A stretch of 64,000 bases of DNA, taken from the NCBI GenBank assembly GCA_003550325.1, contig QKWP01000779.1:111775-175774 (forward strand). Reading direction: 5' to 3'. The notes beneath the pieces are model-generated. The model did no database searches. It was not told the origin of the DNA and worked only from the letters and a program-made list of their open reading frames with translations. Source of the DNA: Gigaspora rosea. Lineage: Eukaryota; Glomeromycota; Glomeromycetes; Diversisporales; Gigasporaceae. A program made the translations under genes and the position numbers. This document shows, one piece after another, positions 34,694 to 46,832 of the stretch; within the stretch, counting starts at the first letter, position 1; the number at the start of each line of letters is the position of its first letter.

Positions 34694-34985
34694 CAGGTTG
34701 TGATATCGCAGGTTAATATTTAAAAAAAATTAAAATGATTATTAGTTAGGGTTAGGGTCCGAACTAGTATTAAATTTAGGTTAGAGAGTGCCTATATATA
34801 TGCAAAATTAAGCGCCAAAAACTTTTAATTAGAAGCCCAAGACTAGTTTACATAATGAAATTTCAAGTTATTTAAAATTTTTGATGTTTTTTGTAATTTT
34901 TTCTAATTTTTCGTTCGTTTTGTTATACAAGATCCTGTGATCTAATTGGCCAATCATATTAACCTGCGATATAGCAACTTGCAAT
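34694..34985. mobile_element. MITE with ATATCGCAGGTTAATAT ends
   Basis: GCAGGTTGTGATATCGCAGG at the left pairs with CCTGCGATATAGCAACTTGC at the right. The interior contains GTTAGGGTTAGGGTCCG. Confidence 0.8.
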
Positions 34986-34999
34986 ATTTAACAACCTCC

Positions 35000-35585
35000 T
35001 AAAAATAAAACAATTAAAATATAATAATAATAAATTGAATTAATTTAGTATTCCCTAGTAGTAAAATTCCCTGGTAATTATCTATGCATAATTATATATA
35101 GCAAAACAAATAAATACTATATTTTTTATTATTAGAATAAGAGTTAGAGTAAATATTAGATTAGGAAAGGATATATTATGTAGTAAAATTTTATAAAGAA
35201 TTTTTTTTGGATAAAAAAAGTAGTTTTATAGAGAAAATTTTTAGTTAGAAGGTATTTTTTAAAAAATTTCTTATTTTTGTTATACAAAATTGTTTTCATG
35301 TTATATCTAATCTTCAATTCTAATTGGGTTGATAAAATTTACTACTAGTAAGTATTAAGATTAATCTAATAAATTATTACTTTATAAAATTTAAAATTTA
35401 TCTTAATTTGGTCAAGTTATAAAAAATAAAATATTTTTTTCATAGTATAATCTGGTAGGTAAAAGTTTAGATAAATTTTAAAATTTTTATATATAGTATG
35501 AATAGAAGTGGATATAAAATCTAAAAATTTTTAGAGTAGATTTTTCAAAACTTATAATTGTATTGCATACTATATTATATATATT
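35000..35585. other. AT-rich intergenic sequence
   Basis: No gene or repeat structure recognised. Confidence 0.4.
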
Positions 35586-35589
35586 GTTT

Positions 35590-36190
35590 GGGGTTTTGTA
35601 CTACTATCTTGAATGGGAGCATTTGGCATAGTTGTATAAGTTTACACAAACAAATTCAAAGAACTGGAACAATTGAAACCTATTTGGCAAGTCCTGTGCA
35701 AGGAGGTAAAGAAAATCCTTCAACGGTACTACAGAAGACCTAAATTTCAAACTAGAAACTAAAAAACTGAACAGAAAACCTTATGGCAAAGGGGGCACAA
35801 ACCTGGCTGCTAGATTATTACACTAAAGAAAAAGGGTCTATGCTTTGGAAGTAGGAACTAAAGAAAAGAACTACTATGGTACTTAAAGCCTAGGTATGCC
35901 AACCTATTTGGGCTAACTAGTTTGGTAGTTTGGGAGGAATCGGTATAAGAGTCAGAAGAAAAGTCAGATAGGAGTACTGGGAATCAGAATGAACCTTGTA
36001 AGGGCAAACAGAACTCACTGGCCAATGAGAAGTAGAAGCTTGAAAGTGTATATTGTTATCCTATATCCACTTCTTCAAAGATATTAGGTAACTAGAGCGA
36101 TCTTAGGCAGTGAACACTTTGTGTAACCTCACTTTGTTACTGTGATATATCTAAGTCGGAAGGCGTTTTTAAGAAAACTTAACAAAGAAG
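35590..36190 (+). repeat. Interspersed repeat, copy A (headless)
   Basis: It aligns by eye with the minus strand of 41640-41080. Shared words in order are ATCTTGAATRGGAGC, CCATTTGGCAAG-like, AAGGAGGTA, CAACCTGGCYGCT, GGTATGCCAACC-like and TGGGAA/TGGGAGGAAT. The tRNA-like head seen in copy B is missing. Confidence 0.6.
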
Positions 36191-37110
36191 ATTTAAGGCT
36201 ACAAATAGAAGTATATGAGGATACTAATAATTGTTTAATTTATATAATAAATAATTATATTTATTAGTGAAAGAGTATGAAGACTCGATGTTGAACTTGA
36301 GGTCCACATCGGCTGCTTTTATACATTTTGAAATTTTACAAATGTAACAGTCAATATCTACTATATGTATAATATATGCTACAACTACTATTAATAAAAT
36401 ATATAGTATAAATAGTATAAATATAATATATGTCATAAATGATATATATGTCATAAATGTAATATCTAGAATATATGCCTTAAAAACTACATCTGGCAGA
36501 TATGGCATATATGGCATATTTGCCCGCAGCAATTGCCTAGCCAATCAGATTGCTAATCTAATATTAATTGGTAATTGGTTTCGATCTTATCATCCAATAG
36601 TCGTACAAGGATGATCTATAGCTTATAGAAACGTCTCGGCAAGCTGATTCGAATGGTGGTCGTTTCATTCAATTCTGATCACTAGACCAAGAGTTATAAT
36701 CGATTTTGTGTTTTTATAGTAATTTCTATAGGTCAACAATATATATCAAGACCTAATAGAGCTCTAGGCATACCTATATAGGAGTCTTTAGATGTTAAGA
36801 GATTCTGGGACCACCAATACAAGGTTTAGCTAGTATAAGTGCATATAGTGTGTAATAGGGCTTCTTCCTGAGCCTTATAATGACATTCAACTATATCTGG
36901 TACTAGAAGCATTTGCGAAACATGTCTAGATACTTTGACACTATAGAGGAAAGTACAGTTGTTTGCACACTTCTGAATTCAAAATGTTAAATCCTGGGCC
37001 CAAAGTTGCAAGAACTAGCTAGTTGCGGTAGCATGCAGGTTTGAGATACTTACCCAATGTGATAGAGGCAGCTATATAGCTTGAGATATGAACTCCTTAG
37101 AAGTATGCCA
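36191..37110. other. Intergenic sequence
   Basis: At 36595-36680, words such as GAAACGTCTCGGCAAGCTGA and GGTGGTCG recall the inner module of the 27218 foldback, suggesting a diverged relative. No gene is recognised. Confidence 0.4.
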
Positions 37111-37820
37111 GTTAGGCTTCTGCAAGGACTGGGTAGAGCCGGGTACTGGCAGTACTCTAACTCTACCCATCTATATAAGGGCTCAACCATTTGAGCCCTA
37201 CCCTTACCCTAGGGCTCAGAATTTAGACCTGTGCCCGGTCTGGGTACCCTCTGAACTACTCACAGGATAATCATATATAGGTTATAAGCAAACTAGCTAA
37301 TACAAAACAATATTCGAATAACTAATTTTAAAAAATAATCTTATACAATCTTATACAAAGTAAAAAAAATCGATACAAACATGGTTTTTAGTTTCAAGTG
37401 TTGGTGGTTTAGTACATTGGTAATTAGTGTGTTGGTTGATTAATTAGTGTGTTGGCAGATACGCGTTGTTTTTAGCGTTAGTTATCAGTATGATTCATAC
37501 TTATATAGATAAGCTTGTGAAATATAGTGAATGTGAATATACCAGGTACGAATTTACCATTATCGTTATCATTAAAAAAATTTTTTTTGTTACTATAGTA
37601 ATCAACTGCATTTCATATTCATAGATTCTTGATTATGATTGGTTAGTTGTTTTGTAGTGGGTACCCGTAAGGCACAAAGGTAGGGTACTAAACCTACTCT
37701 GGCTTGATGCTTTGAGCCCTTACCCTTACTCTAGAGCCCAAAAATTAAAACACTGCACAGCTTGTATGGTACTACCTGTAGGGTACCTATGGACAGCCCA
37801 AGCCCTTGCAGAAGCCTAAC
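37111..37820. mobile_element. 710 bp non-autonomous element, GTTAGGCTTCTGCAAGG ends
   Basis: GTTAGGCTTCTGCAAGGACT and CCCTTGCAGAAGCCTAAC are terminal inverted repeats. The subterminal zones are also mirror-related: each holds GGGTACC, GAGCCCTACCCTTAC-like and AGGGCTC words. No transposase frame was found. Confidence 0.8.
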
Positions 37821-38806
37821 ACCAGTAGAGAATTTCAGATATACCAATTTAAAAGCATAAAGCGCCTATCTGGCAATACACACCAAATTGGAAGTAATGA
37901 TATTAGGTAGTATAGGTAAAGTAGCAAATATATGAATACCAATTGTTGGTTGAAGAGAGATATACAAATCCTGATCAGCTAAATAAATAGAAATATGGAA
38001 GGCTCTGGTGGGTTTTAGTTATGAATAAATGGTTGTATAACCTAAAGTTCTAGTTCCAATACTTGTATATAATATATATATATTTAAAGCACTACCATTA
38101 AGTCAATTTCTTAGATATAAATAAAAAAAGTTTGGGCAGGAGCTACATCTGGGTTCTTCCTAAATATTAAAAAAAATATATATGTTTTATAGAAAAAATT
38201 TATTTTATTTAACTTTTAATAATTATATAATTGTACAAATTTAAATATAAGTGATGTTAGATGAGTAATTTTTACAAGATATATATAAGATGAAGTAAGA
38301 GAAATAAACAAATAGTTGGTGAAGCTTGAAGGATGGCACAGAGAACTGGTCAAATAGAAGAAAATAAACTTGTTTCTTTTGTAAGCTTAATATTTATTCT
38401 GGTTACATTGACTCCATTGACTCTTTCTTACTACCTAATAAATTTCTTCAAAATTGTTTATTATAATGACAGTTATATGAAAAATAGGGCTAATAGGTAA
38501 CTAATGAGTTTGGTTAAGGACTTTGCCTGTTAAGACTAAAGATGCTAATGAAATAAAATTAAAGTGATAAAATAACTTCACTATTATTGGTAAAATTAAT
38601 AGTAAAATAATGAAATTAATAAAATTAATTTTACTAGCATTTCTAGTCGAGACAACAGTCATTTGTACAAAATTTTAATGCATTCTATGGCCTGTCAGGG
38701 TAATAGCCAGAAGGCTACATAAGTTGCTCAATTAGCAAGAAAAAGTATTTTTAGTAAGTTCTCTAAAATAAGAAACAAACCAAATTTAATGTAATTTTTT
38801 ATAGGA
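37821..38806. other. Intergenic sequence
   Basis: AT-rich; no recognisable gene. Confidence 0.4.
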
Positions 38807-40525
38807 GTTTGCTATTTATTGCCAGTGGTGATTATCACCAGTGATCAATTTACCAATTAAAATTCAGAATCAGGTGTAACATGTAGATCAATTTTTATGT
38901 AAGGGTAGAGACATTTATCACCTGATTTCTTAGGGGGGAGTCAGAGGGATTATCAGGTGCTATATAATATAGTATTATTAGCTAATCAAAATTGCCCAAA
39001 ATAACTATATAAAATTTTTAATAATAATGATTAAAAATATAAAAATTTTATTTTATATTATTCTCTGAAAATGATTTGCACTAAGTAAACTTGTTCAGCA
39101 TCCAAAAATATATCAAATCGGCATAATTTTTTATTTTATTTGAATTTTAGATATTAGATGCATAATTTTTAATTTTTGATCAAAAAAGTCAAATTTAAGC
39201 ATCTTTTCTCCAAATTTCAAGTAAAATAAAAAGATTTTGCCAATTTAATGTATTTTTAGATGCTGAACAAGTTTACTTAGTGCATAAAGGTAGAATTAAT
39301 TAATAAAATTTTGAGAATCATAAGATTTTATAGAATTTTATTAATAAAATTTTATAAAATCTTATAATTCGCAAATTTTTATTAATAAATTCTAACTTTA
39401 TGCAATAAGCAAACTTGTTTAGCATCTAAAAATACATCAGAACGGCATAATTAGGTATAATTATTTTTATTTAACTTGAAATTTGAAGAAAAGATGCTTA
39501 AATTTGACTTTTTTGATCAAAAATCAAAAATTATGCATCTATTCTCTAAATTTTAAGTAAAATAAAAATAATTATGCTGATTTGATGTATTTTTAGATGC
39601 TAAACAAGTTTCTTTATTGTATAAAGTTAGAATTTATTAATAAAAATTTGCAAATTATAAGATTTTATAGAATTTTATTAATAAAATTCTATAAAATCTT
39701 ATGATTCTCAAAATTTTACTAATTAATTCTAACTTTATGCACTAAGTAAACTTGTTCAGCATCTAAAATACATTAAATCGGCAGAATCTTTTTTATTTTA
39801 CTTGAAATTTGGAGAAAAGATGCTTAAATTTGACTTTTTTGATCAAAAATAAAAATCATGCATCTAATATCTAAAATTCAAGTAAAATAAAAATAATTAT
39901 GCCGAATGCATTTTTGGATGATAAACAATTTTACTTAGTGCATAAATTTAGAATTATTTAATAAAAATTTTTGAATTATAAGATTTTATAGAATTTTATT
40001 AATAAAATTTTATAAAATCTTATGATTAACAAAATTTTACTAATTAATTTTGACTTCATGCATTAAGTAAACTTGTTTAGCGCCAAAATATACATTTAAG
40101 CTCAGACCAGTTGAACCAAATCTGAACCAAACTCAGACCTGACTAAAGTTTGGTTTGGGTCTGGTTTATATATTTTATTTGCTTGAATTTGATTGGCTAG
40201 TTTAGTATCAGGTGGGGGTACCCTCTTAAGAGATGAAAATCACCTGATAAATGTCTCTACCCTAACAAAACAAAAAATTTTTTAAAAATTGTTAAAATTG
40301 CTTCTAATCTAAAACTTTGCCTATAAAACTACTTTTTTTTATACAAAAAAAAAATTTTTCACTAAATTTTACTATATACAAAGCCCTTTTCTAATCTCTA
40401 ACCTTTACCCTTACTCTAATATTAAAAAGATTTAATTTTTATTTAATACAAATTGTTTGTTTGTTTATTTTGTTTTATGCATTGTAAATCACTGGTGATG
40501 ATCACCACTAGCAATAAATAGTAAT
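38807..40525. mobile_element. About 1.7 kb composite element enclosing palindrome satellites
   Basis: The left edge holds GCTATTTATTGCCAGTGGTG then ATTATCACCAGTGAT; the right edge is the near complement, ATCACTGGTGATGATCACCA then CTAGCAATAAATAG. Just inside, GGTAGAGACATTTATCACCTG is complemented by CAGGTGATAAATGTCTCTACC. The centre is the palindrome array. Confidence 0.75.
39073..40080. repeat. Tandem palindrome array, three units of about 330 bp
   Basis: Each unit holds one palindrome opening with CACTAAGTAAACTTGTT and closing with AACAAGTTTACTTAGTG (starts near 39077, 39403 and 39738), and a second palindrome of AAGATTTTATAGAATTTTA and its complement. A fourth unit is cut off at 40063-40085. 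Confidence 0.85.
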
Positions 40526-40565
40526 TTTATTTTTTATATTTTATTATTTTTTTTGATTTCAAAGT

Positions 40566-41797
40566 GCCGCATATACTTTATTCAGTTTATGCATCTGGAT
40601 TCTACATAAATGAGAGTACAACTAGCTACATGTACACTTTTGGTGTCTAATTTAAATAGTCTGCCTGAAGGTTCCATACTAGATGCCATACCTGCAACCC
40701 AACTACGGAAATTGCCTATTTAAACCCTCTAATCTTTAGTTTTCCACCTAGACTTTCAACTGATTCACCGGATGTCTGCATTACCTATATAGTCAGTCCA
40801 GCCACTTGGGTCTCTTTTCGTAAGCTCCCTTAGGACTCCTTCTTATACTCAAAGGTACAATCCAGCTTAGTGATGCCACCGAAATTGATTTTTGAAAAAG
40901 GCCTATTTCGTCTTCATTAGAAAAAATTAAAATATTTTTATAAGGAAGAGCAAATAAAATTTATATAGATATGTTCTTTATAATTTCGTCTATTCAAAAA
41001 AAGTATCAAATAATTTTGTCTTTCAAGTAAAGTAGGTCAAAAACAATTTCGTCTTCAAATTTTAATTTCGGGGCTTCAAACCCGAAATGCTTTCGTCCTC
41101 ATGTATAATCCAGCTTATCCTCTACAGGAAACTTGGTAGAGTGGTATCTGCCCACCAGGTATTCTTCTACTCTTCAGTAACTTACGCATTCACTAAGGTG
41201 AACAACTTGCAATCAGGGAATACCCTGCAACCGCTACCATTACCTACTTTTGTCCTTATAAGGTTTGCTCCAACTCTGGTACCTACCATCACTTTCCTAC
41301 CAGTTCTTCACCATTTTCCCAGACTTCCAATCCAGTTGGCCCGAAAGGGTTGATCTACCTGGCATTAGATGCCATTATAGTTTTTTTACCCTGGTACTTT
41401 CTATAATATAGGTCCTTTTCCTCCAGTACCTGATTCAGCGGCCAGGTTGGTAGACCTTGTTCCTGGGGTCAATGTCTAGTTCTTCAGCTCCGGTCCAATA
41501 TTCCAGTTTTGGTATCACTGTCAAAGATCTTTGCTACCTCCTTACTCGGGTCTTGCCAAATGGTTTCTGTTTCCCTGGTTCCTTGGATTTGTCTGTGTCA
41601 TGAGACACAACTTTACCTGAAGGCTCCTATTCAAGATGGTAACCAAGAACTACAGGTAATGCACCCAACCAATTGACAAGAAACAGTTACCGGAATACAG
41701 GTCCATTTTTCAAAGTATCGTCAGTGGGATTTGAACCCTAGACCTGCTACTTGGGGTGACAACTTACCAACTTCCCTAAGTCACCACACCTGATTTT
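40566..41797 (-). repeat. Interspersed repeat, copy B, with tRNA-like head
   Basis: On the minus strand the first 75 bases from 41791 look like a tRNA. GACTTAGGGAAGTTGGTAAG is box A/D-loop like, and GGTTCAAATCC matches the internal promoter box B. The body that follows is shared with 35590-36190. It may be a long tRNA-derived SINE or another Pol III-headed retroposon. The distal part is interrupted at 40878-41071. No poly(A) tail or target duplication was confirmed. Confidence 0.5.
40878..41071. mobile_element. MITE inserted in repeat copy B
   Basis: The ends ACCGAAATTGATTTTTGAA and the complement of TTCAAATTTTAATTTCGGGG are partly matched. TTTCGTCTTC-like words repeat within. It separates two segments of the surrounding repeat. 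Confidence 0.5.
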
Positions 41798-43049
41798 TTA
41801 TATTTTATTTAAAAATCTTAAATTACAAAATCTATAGAATTTAAATAAAGCATATATTTGTACTTGTGACTAAAAATGATTTTGTAATCTGTCTTGATTA
41901 CACTAGAATATGTCATGAATTATAATAAAAATTGAATTAAAATAAAATATAGGTTTATTTTTAACTTTCTAAAACCTGCATATACTTGTTTAATATAAAC
42001 TCTATTCTAAAACTAACCTCTAATATTATTACTACACATGAGTACCTCCTGATTTTGGTAGTAATACTAAATAAATTTGAATTTTTTGATCAGTTAATTG
42101 GCGGTAAATAAATATGTCAGTAAAAAAGTTGAAAATGATAAAAAAAAAAAAACTAGGTTAATAAAAATATTTTAATCTACTCAAAAACAAAATTTGATAG
42201 TATTTATTTTATTATTTTATTAGTAATCAGAGATAAAATGATCAATATCCAATATTACAGATTCTTTATAATATTTGAATGCTTTCTTTTCATTTTTTTC
42301 AACTCTGATTTCATGATCTGCAATTTCAATGTTATTTATTCTATCAGCCTTACCTATTTCTGGTGCATAATCCAAAGCAGTACCAAACATTTGTGCCAAT
42401 TGAAAGCTTCAGGTTTGGATTATTACTTTCTAAACCTTATTCGAAATCAAAACTCTACTCGAATGCTAGCTTTTTTTTTTAAAAAATTATTGTTTTTCTT
42501 AAAACTAGTCAGTGTCTTGAATGAATGATACAATTTTCAACATTTATAATCCATCAGATAGAATCTATTCTATCACCTCTTTCTATCTCCGGGTTCTAAG
42601 TTGGAGCATTTTTATACAATAGTTAATATCTTATTTCTACTTGTTCATCTTATTGCTTTATCAAGTCACATAATAGACACCATTTGTTAATTTTACAATG
42701 TTCAAAGAATTAAATTGGTCTGGCCTAAATAGTAACAATATTCAATTGGTACCTCTGTTGGAAATGTTTATATCTGCTGATTTTCAGTAATAAGTGAATG
42801 CCTTATTTCTACTCTTTTTATACCAAATAATGCCTAATGCTTATCTTTTTCATAATCATGATCAGTTTTCATTGGCATTACCTTTTCTGATTCCAAATAC
42901 AACCCGAATGCACTCTTTTTCTTTTTTTTGTAGTACTGTACCATTTGATACCAATACTGCTTTATATTGCACATTAGAAACACTATTGTTATAGTGTTTC
43001 TCAGGCTATTGTACACATCTTCGCAACTGCTTGGCTTTCAATATGGAGT
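41798..43049. other. Intergenic sequence
   Basis: Short frames are present, for example at 42238-42528, but none is recognisable. A YCCGAATGCAYTCTTTTTCTT-type word recurs at 42900 and 42455. Confidence 0.4.
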
Positions 43050-44032
43050 TTTTGCAAAGTGCATCCATTAACTTTTCTCCTTTTGATTTGAGTTTATTTT
43101 AACTAAAACTTAGAAAGTCTTGCAAAGTGCATTAGCTAACAGTTTTCTTTTTTATTATTCAGGTATATTCTAACAAAAATCCAGAGAAGTTAGTGCGATG
43201 TTCATACAAGTGTATTAGCTATGTCTACTTCGAGTCATCAGATCGAAGATTCAAATATCTTAACAATATATTTGTAAAGTGCATTATGTATTTTCTCCTT
43301 CCGATCAAGGACTATTCTTACTAAATTTCAGGAAAGTCAATACAGATTTATACAAAGTACATCAGCTAATGTCTTTACTACTTTGCTCCTAAACAATTGC
43401 CTTCTGGATTCAAATATATTAGCATAATGTCCTTGCAAAGTATATTCACTAATGCTTTTCTACTTTTGGATTCACAATAAATATCATCAAATTATTTCTA
43501 CCAAGATAAGAGAAATCAACTTTTTCTACTCTATTTGTTTATTAGATCAAATTTTTGATATTTTAGTAATTTATTCTTGCAAAGTGCATTAGCTAATATA
43601 TTTCCTCTTACTAATCTAAGATTATTCCTACTAGAATTTAGAAAAGTCAATATAGTGTTCTTTTGCTAATGCTTTTCCCACTTCGTTCATAAATGATTGT
43701 CAAGATCCAAAGAAGTTAGCATAGCGTTCTTGCAAAGTGCATTGCTATTTGCTTTCTCTCCTTCCATTCTATATACTTTTGCGAAGTACATCAGCTAATT
43801 TCCCTCTTCTGATCCAAGATTACTCTTACTAAAATATAGGGAAATCAATGTAGTGTTTTTTAGCTAATGCTTTACCTGCTTGCTTTTTAATGATTTGCTA
43901 GTGATTTGCTACAAGATTCAAAATGTCAATGTAATGTTCTTGCATATACAAATCTACTAATACTTCTCCTACTTCGGGTCTACAATACAAGATCCAGAGA
44001 GGTCAGCCTAGCATTCTTGCAAAGTGCATCAG
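43050..44032. repeat. Degenerate repeat array with TTGCAAAGTGCATTAGCTAA motif
   Basis: The motif recurs about nine times (near 43052, 43120, 43272, 43358, 43432, 43577, 43730, 43783 and 44020). Between copies lie CTTTTCTCCTTYTGATYC and TTCTTACTAAAATTCAG-like words, giving a loose unit of about 110-150 bases. The core is the reverse complement of the GCACTTTGCAAGAA motif at 31.6-32.1 kb. Confidence 0.7.
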
Positions 44033-44592
44033 TTATTTCTTTTTCTTCTTCTGGCCCCAGAAATTATTGCAAGAACCTAAATTTTTTAACGTGGTGTTCA
44101 CACAACAAACCATGGTCAACAGCATTACTTTAACAGCATTTTTCTGGTTCAAGTCCAATTTGCATCTCATATAGAAAAACCAATATCCATGAAGCTTCAA
44201 ATTTACAATCTGGTTCACTCTACAATATTGGTATAATAATTTTCTGTTTATGAGTGCATATGAAGTAATTTTTTTTTTTGCCAAAGGTTATCAACTATGA
44301 TATAGTGCGTGAAAATTTCTTGAAGACTTTGAAATTTCTCCTTTCTTCTTGATAAAAAAAACTGGCTTGTTCTTGCAACGGAGCTGGACACAATGTCAAG
44401 CAGAAAATTCAAATACCATTTCGTCTGTGATTTGCTATCACATGGAAAGTCCGGTGACTCGCAATAAATATCCTTCATTCACAAGCAGTTCAATTTCACT
44501 ATAATCTGATTTCATGATTATCCGTGACATTAAATATCCTTTATTGAATTCTACCACCAAATGATTACAGGCTAAATCCAAATATATCGGGT

Positions 44593-45436
44593 TGTCATAC
44601 CCGAAATTAACCTCTTTAAGTAATTCAGGGGACGAGCTTGGCTTTTGCTCAATAAACTATATCTATAGTGATTTGGGTAGGTTAGTGTGCATATTTATAC
44701 GACTTAAATAAGAGACTTTATTAGGCTTTATCAAAAAGACACAACTAAACGTATATGAAGATACGAGGAGTTGCAAGATAAGTATTTAATTTAATGTGTA
44801 TGAAACATGGTTATATTTTATTTAGATAATATAACTAATCTAATACAATCTTTTATCTAAGAATTTAGAGTTCAAATCTATCTATATATTCCAAGTGAAA
44901 CTATTGAAGTCTGAGTTAAGATGAAGGCGACTTATATACATGATTTAGAAAAAGTATTCTACTGATTCTATAGACTAACTTTCGTGTCTTTAGATGCTTC
45001 TAATAATTAACTAATTAATTAAATACATATAACAAACCATTCACTAGGCCTATCGGCATGTCTATAGATGACGCAGTTTTGTTTTATCTTGTTTGACATA
45101 GTCATGCAGATTAGTAATTTCTGCAGATATGTATATTAGCAGAGTTGTCACTTGGACACTTTTTGGACATTTTGGACATCCTTTCAAATTAAAATTACTT
45201 AAAATTTTATTAAGATAATCTATTTTAATTTTTTCACCAATGAGTCCAGCACCTAAAAAAATATATAATTATATATTTTTTAAAATTACTTTATTAATTA
45301 GTTAAACATGGGACATAGGCTTGGACGATTTTGGACAATCTTGGACGTTGGACAAAAAACATAGTATGGACACGTCCAAGTGACAACACTGTATCAGTAT
45401 GTTATGTGACATGATCTATAATTTTTCCATGTTACA
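44593..45436 (-). repeat. Left LTR (3' LTR of the element), split by a MITE
   Basis: 844 bp, or 592 bp without the insertion at 45140-45391. Similar along its length to 50914-51490 with scattered differences, so the element is not recent. Confidence 0.9.
45140..45391. mobile_element. 252 bp hAT-like MITE inside the left LTR
   Basis: CAGAGTTGTCACTTGGACAC and GTCCAAGTGACAACACTG are the inverted ends. The right LTR, near 51447-51462, gives the empty site (GATATGCATATCGGTATG). Flanks TATATTAG and TATCAG suggest a diverged 6-8 bp duplication. Confidence 0.85.
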
Positions 45437-45704
45437 ATTTCTTCCTGCTTAATTATGAGCTCCGCGAATAACAAATACTAGCTTGGAGTGTTCCTTAAAC
45501 ACATTCCTTCTGATACTAATACCATGGAGATAACAATTACTGACATTATATGCACCATAAGCATTATCTATATTGGCCTATATCAATAACTCAATAGTTA
45601 ATAATTATGACTCATGAAATGTTCTGTGAGCATTACCTGCATCGACAATTATTATTATTGTTATTTTTTTGTTATCTATTTCTTTCTTGGTATCGTTTGA
45701 GTAA

Positions 45705-45902
45705 CTATGCATTTCGTGGAATATCTAGAATTTTATTAATATCTTGTGCAACCTGAATATGTATAATAAAAAGGCCAATCCATTGTGGTATGAATTTTCT
45801 GATATGTTTTCCAGCTTGAGCGGCGTCGAATAGTAGAACTTTATCTCTTTTGTGTTTTTCTAATAAATATCCACCTGGGTTGAAAATTCGAGTATATGAC
45901 AA
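45705..45902 (-). pseudogene. Integrase C-terminal (GPY/F-like) remnant
   Basis: The minus-strand frame contains DKVLLFDAAQAGKHIRKF followed by PQWIGLFII. In Ty3/Gypsy integrases the corresponding module reads like DKVLLYDA...KLxPKWxGPYxI. Here the GPY is replaced by GLF. The sequence upstream and downstream is out of frame. It sits just upstream of the polypurine tract, where the end of pol is expected. The assignment rests on motif memory, not on a search. Confidence 0.55.
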
Positions 45903-46028
45903 GCATATCAGTAGATATCAGATGATTTTATGCAATATTATTTCAAATATAATTGCCTTTTTAAGAAACATTTTCATCCATTGTTTCTTCTCATTTTTAG
46001 GTCTGTACACATCTATCTTTTTCTTAGT

Positions 46029-46832
46029 TTAGACATTATTTGTTATCTTTAACTTTTGAGATTCACTTTTTAGATTTGGTAGCGATCGTATCGATTGGGC
46101 TTCATCTTTTCTATAGGTCTCTGCATCTTGAACCTTATTGGCTATTTTATAAATCTTGGGGTCTTTTGGCTCATATAGATATTTAATTGTTTGCTTGAAC
46201 ATTTCTATCTTATTCATCCAAGTTTTGCATTTGTGGTCCAAGGTAGTTGGTTCATATTTTTCTTGTTTCTTGGTCTCATTCAAAATTTTGTCTTCATACT
46301 CTTTGGCCATTCTTTTTAACATTTCAGCCTTCTTCTTCCAAGCTTCACAGGTACGCCCTAAATCGTTAGTAATATCAGGTCCTATATCAATTTCAATACT
46401 AATTCTATTTTCAAAGTAGCCTTTGATTGTTTCGTCAATATGTTTCATCTCTGCAGATTTTTGGCAATAAGAGAATGCTTCGAGTTTATCTTTAATTGGA
46501 GTTCGCTTGTCCGGTTTGGTAGGTCTTTCATAATTCTTGAATGCTTCATGTTCATCTTTTTCGACACAGATTTTTTTATTCTGTATTTTGCTTGTATCTT
46601 TGTCAGCTTGATATAAAATTTCGATAATTTTTTTCCTCCACTCTTCGTAGATTCTTCTAAGGCCGATTTCGTCTTGACAATATAATCCTTGTTCAATCAA
46701 ATCATGGAATTTGTTTCTTTTAACCAATATTCTTTGATGACAATACCTATAATCAATAGGTACTTCCAAACTATTATTGCTTATAATTTTCGAATACCAT
46801 TCATCCTTTAATAGTTTATTTGTAGTAAGTTT
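46029..46832 (-). pseudogene. Degenerate Sel1-like repeat / charged helical ORF inside the LTR element
   Basis: The open frame runs from a stop at 46835 to 46029 and has no convincing ATG. Peptides such as VEKDEHEAFKNYE, EAFSYCQKSAEM, then KHIDETIKGYFENRISIEID resemble the Sel1-like helical repeats common in these fungi (consensus of the form EKDE.KAF.YYQKSAE). A second motif, W-x-K-K-x-E-M-x-K, occurs at CEAWKKKAEMLKR and CKTWMNKIEMFKQ. Similar charged sequence continues upstream to about 47740 in broken frames. Either a Sel1 gene fragment was captured by the element, or this is a diverged element-specific protein. It is not reverse transcriptase. Confidence 0.45.

Noticed and set aside
41715-41797. 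Functional tRNA gene on the minus strand
   Set aside because: Box B is perfect, but the acceptor and anticodon stems do not pair properly, and the sequence continues into a repeat body, so it is a tRNA-derived head.
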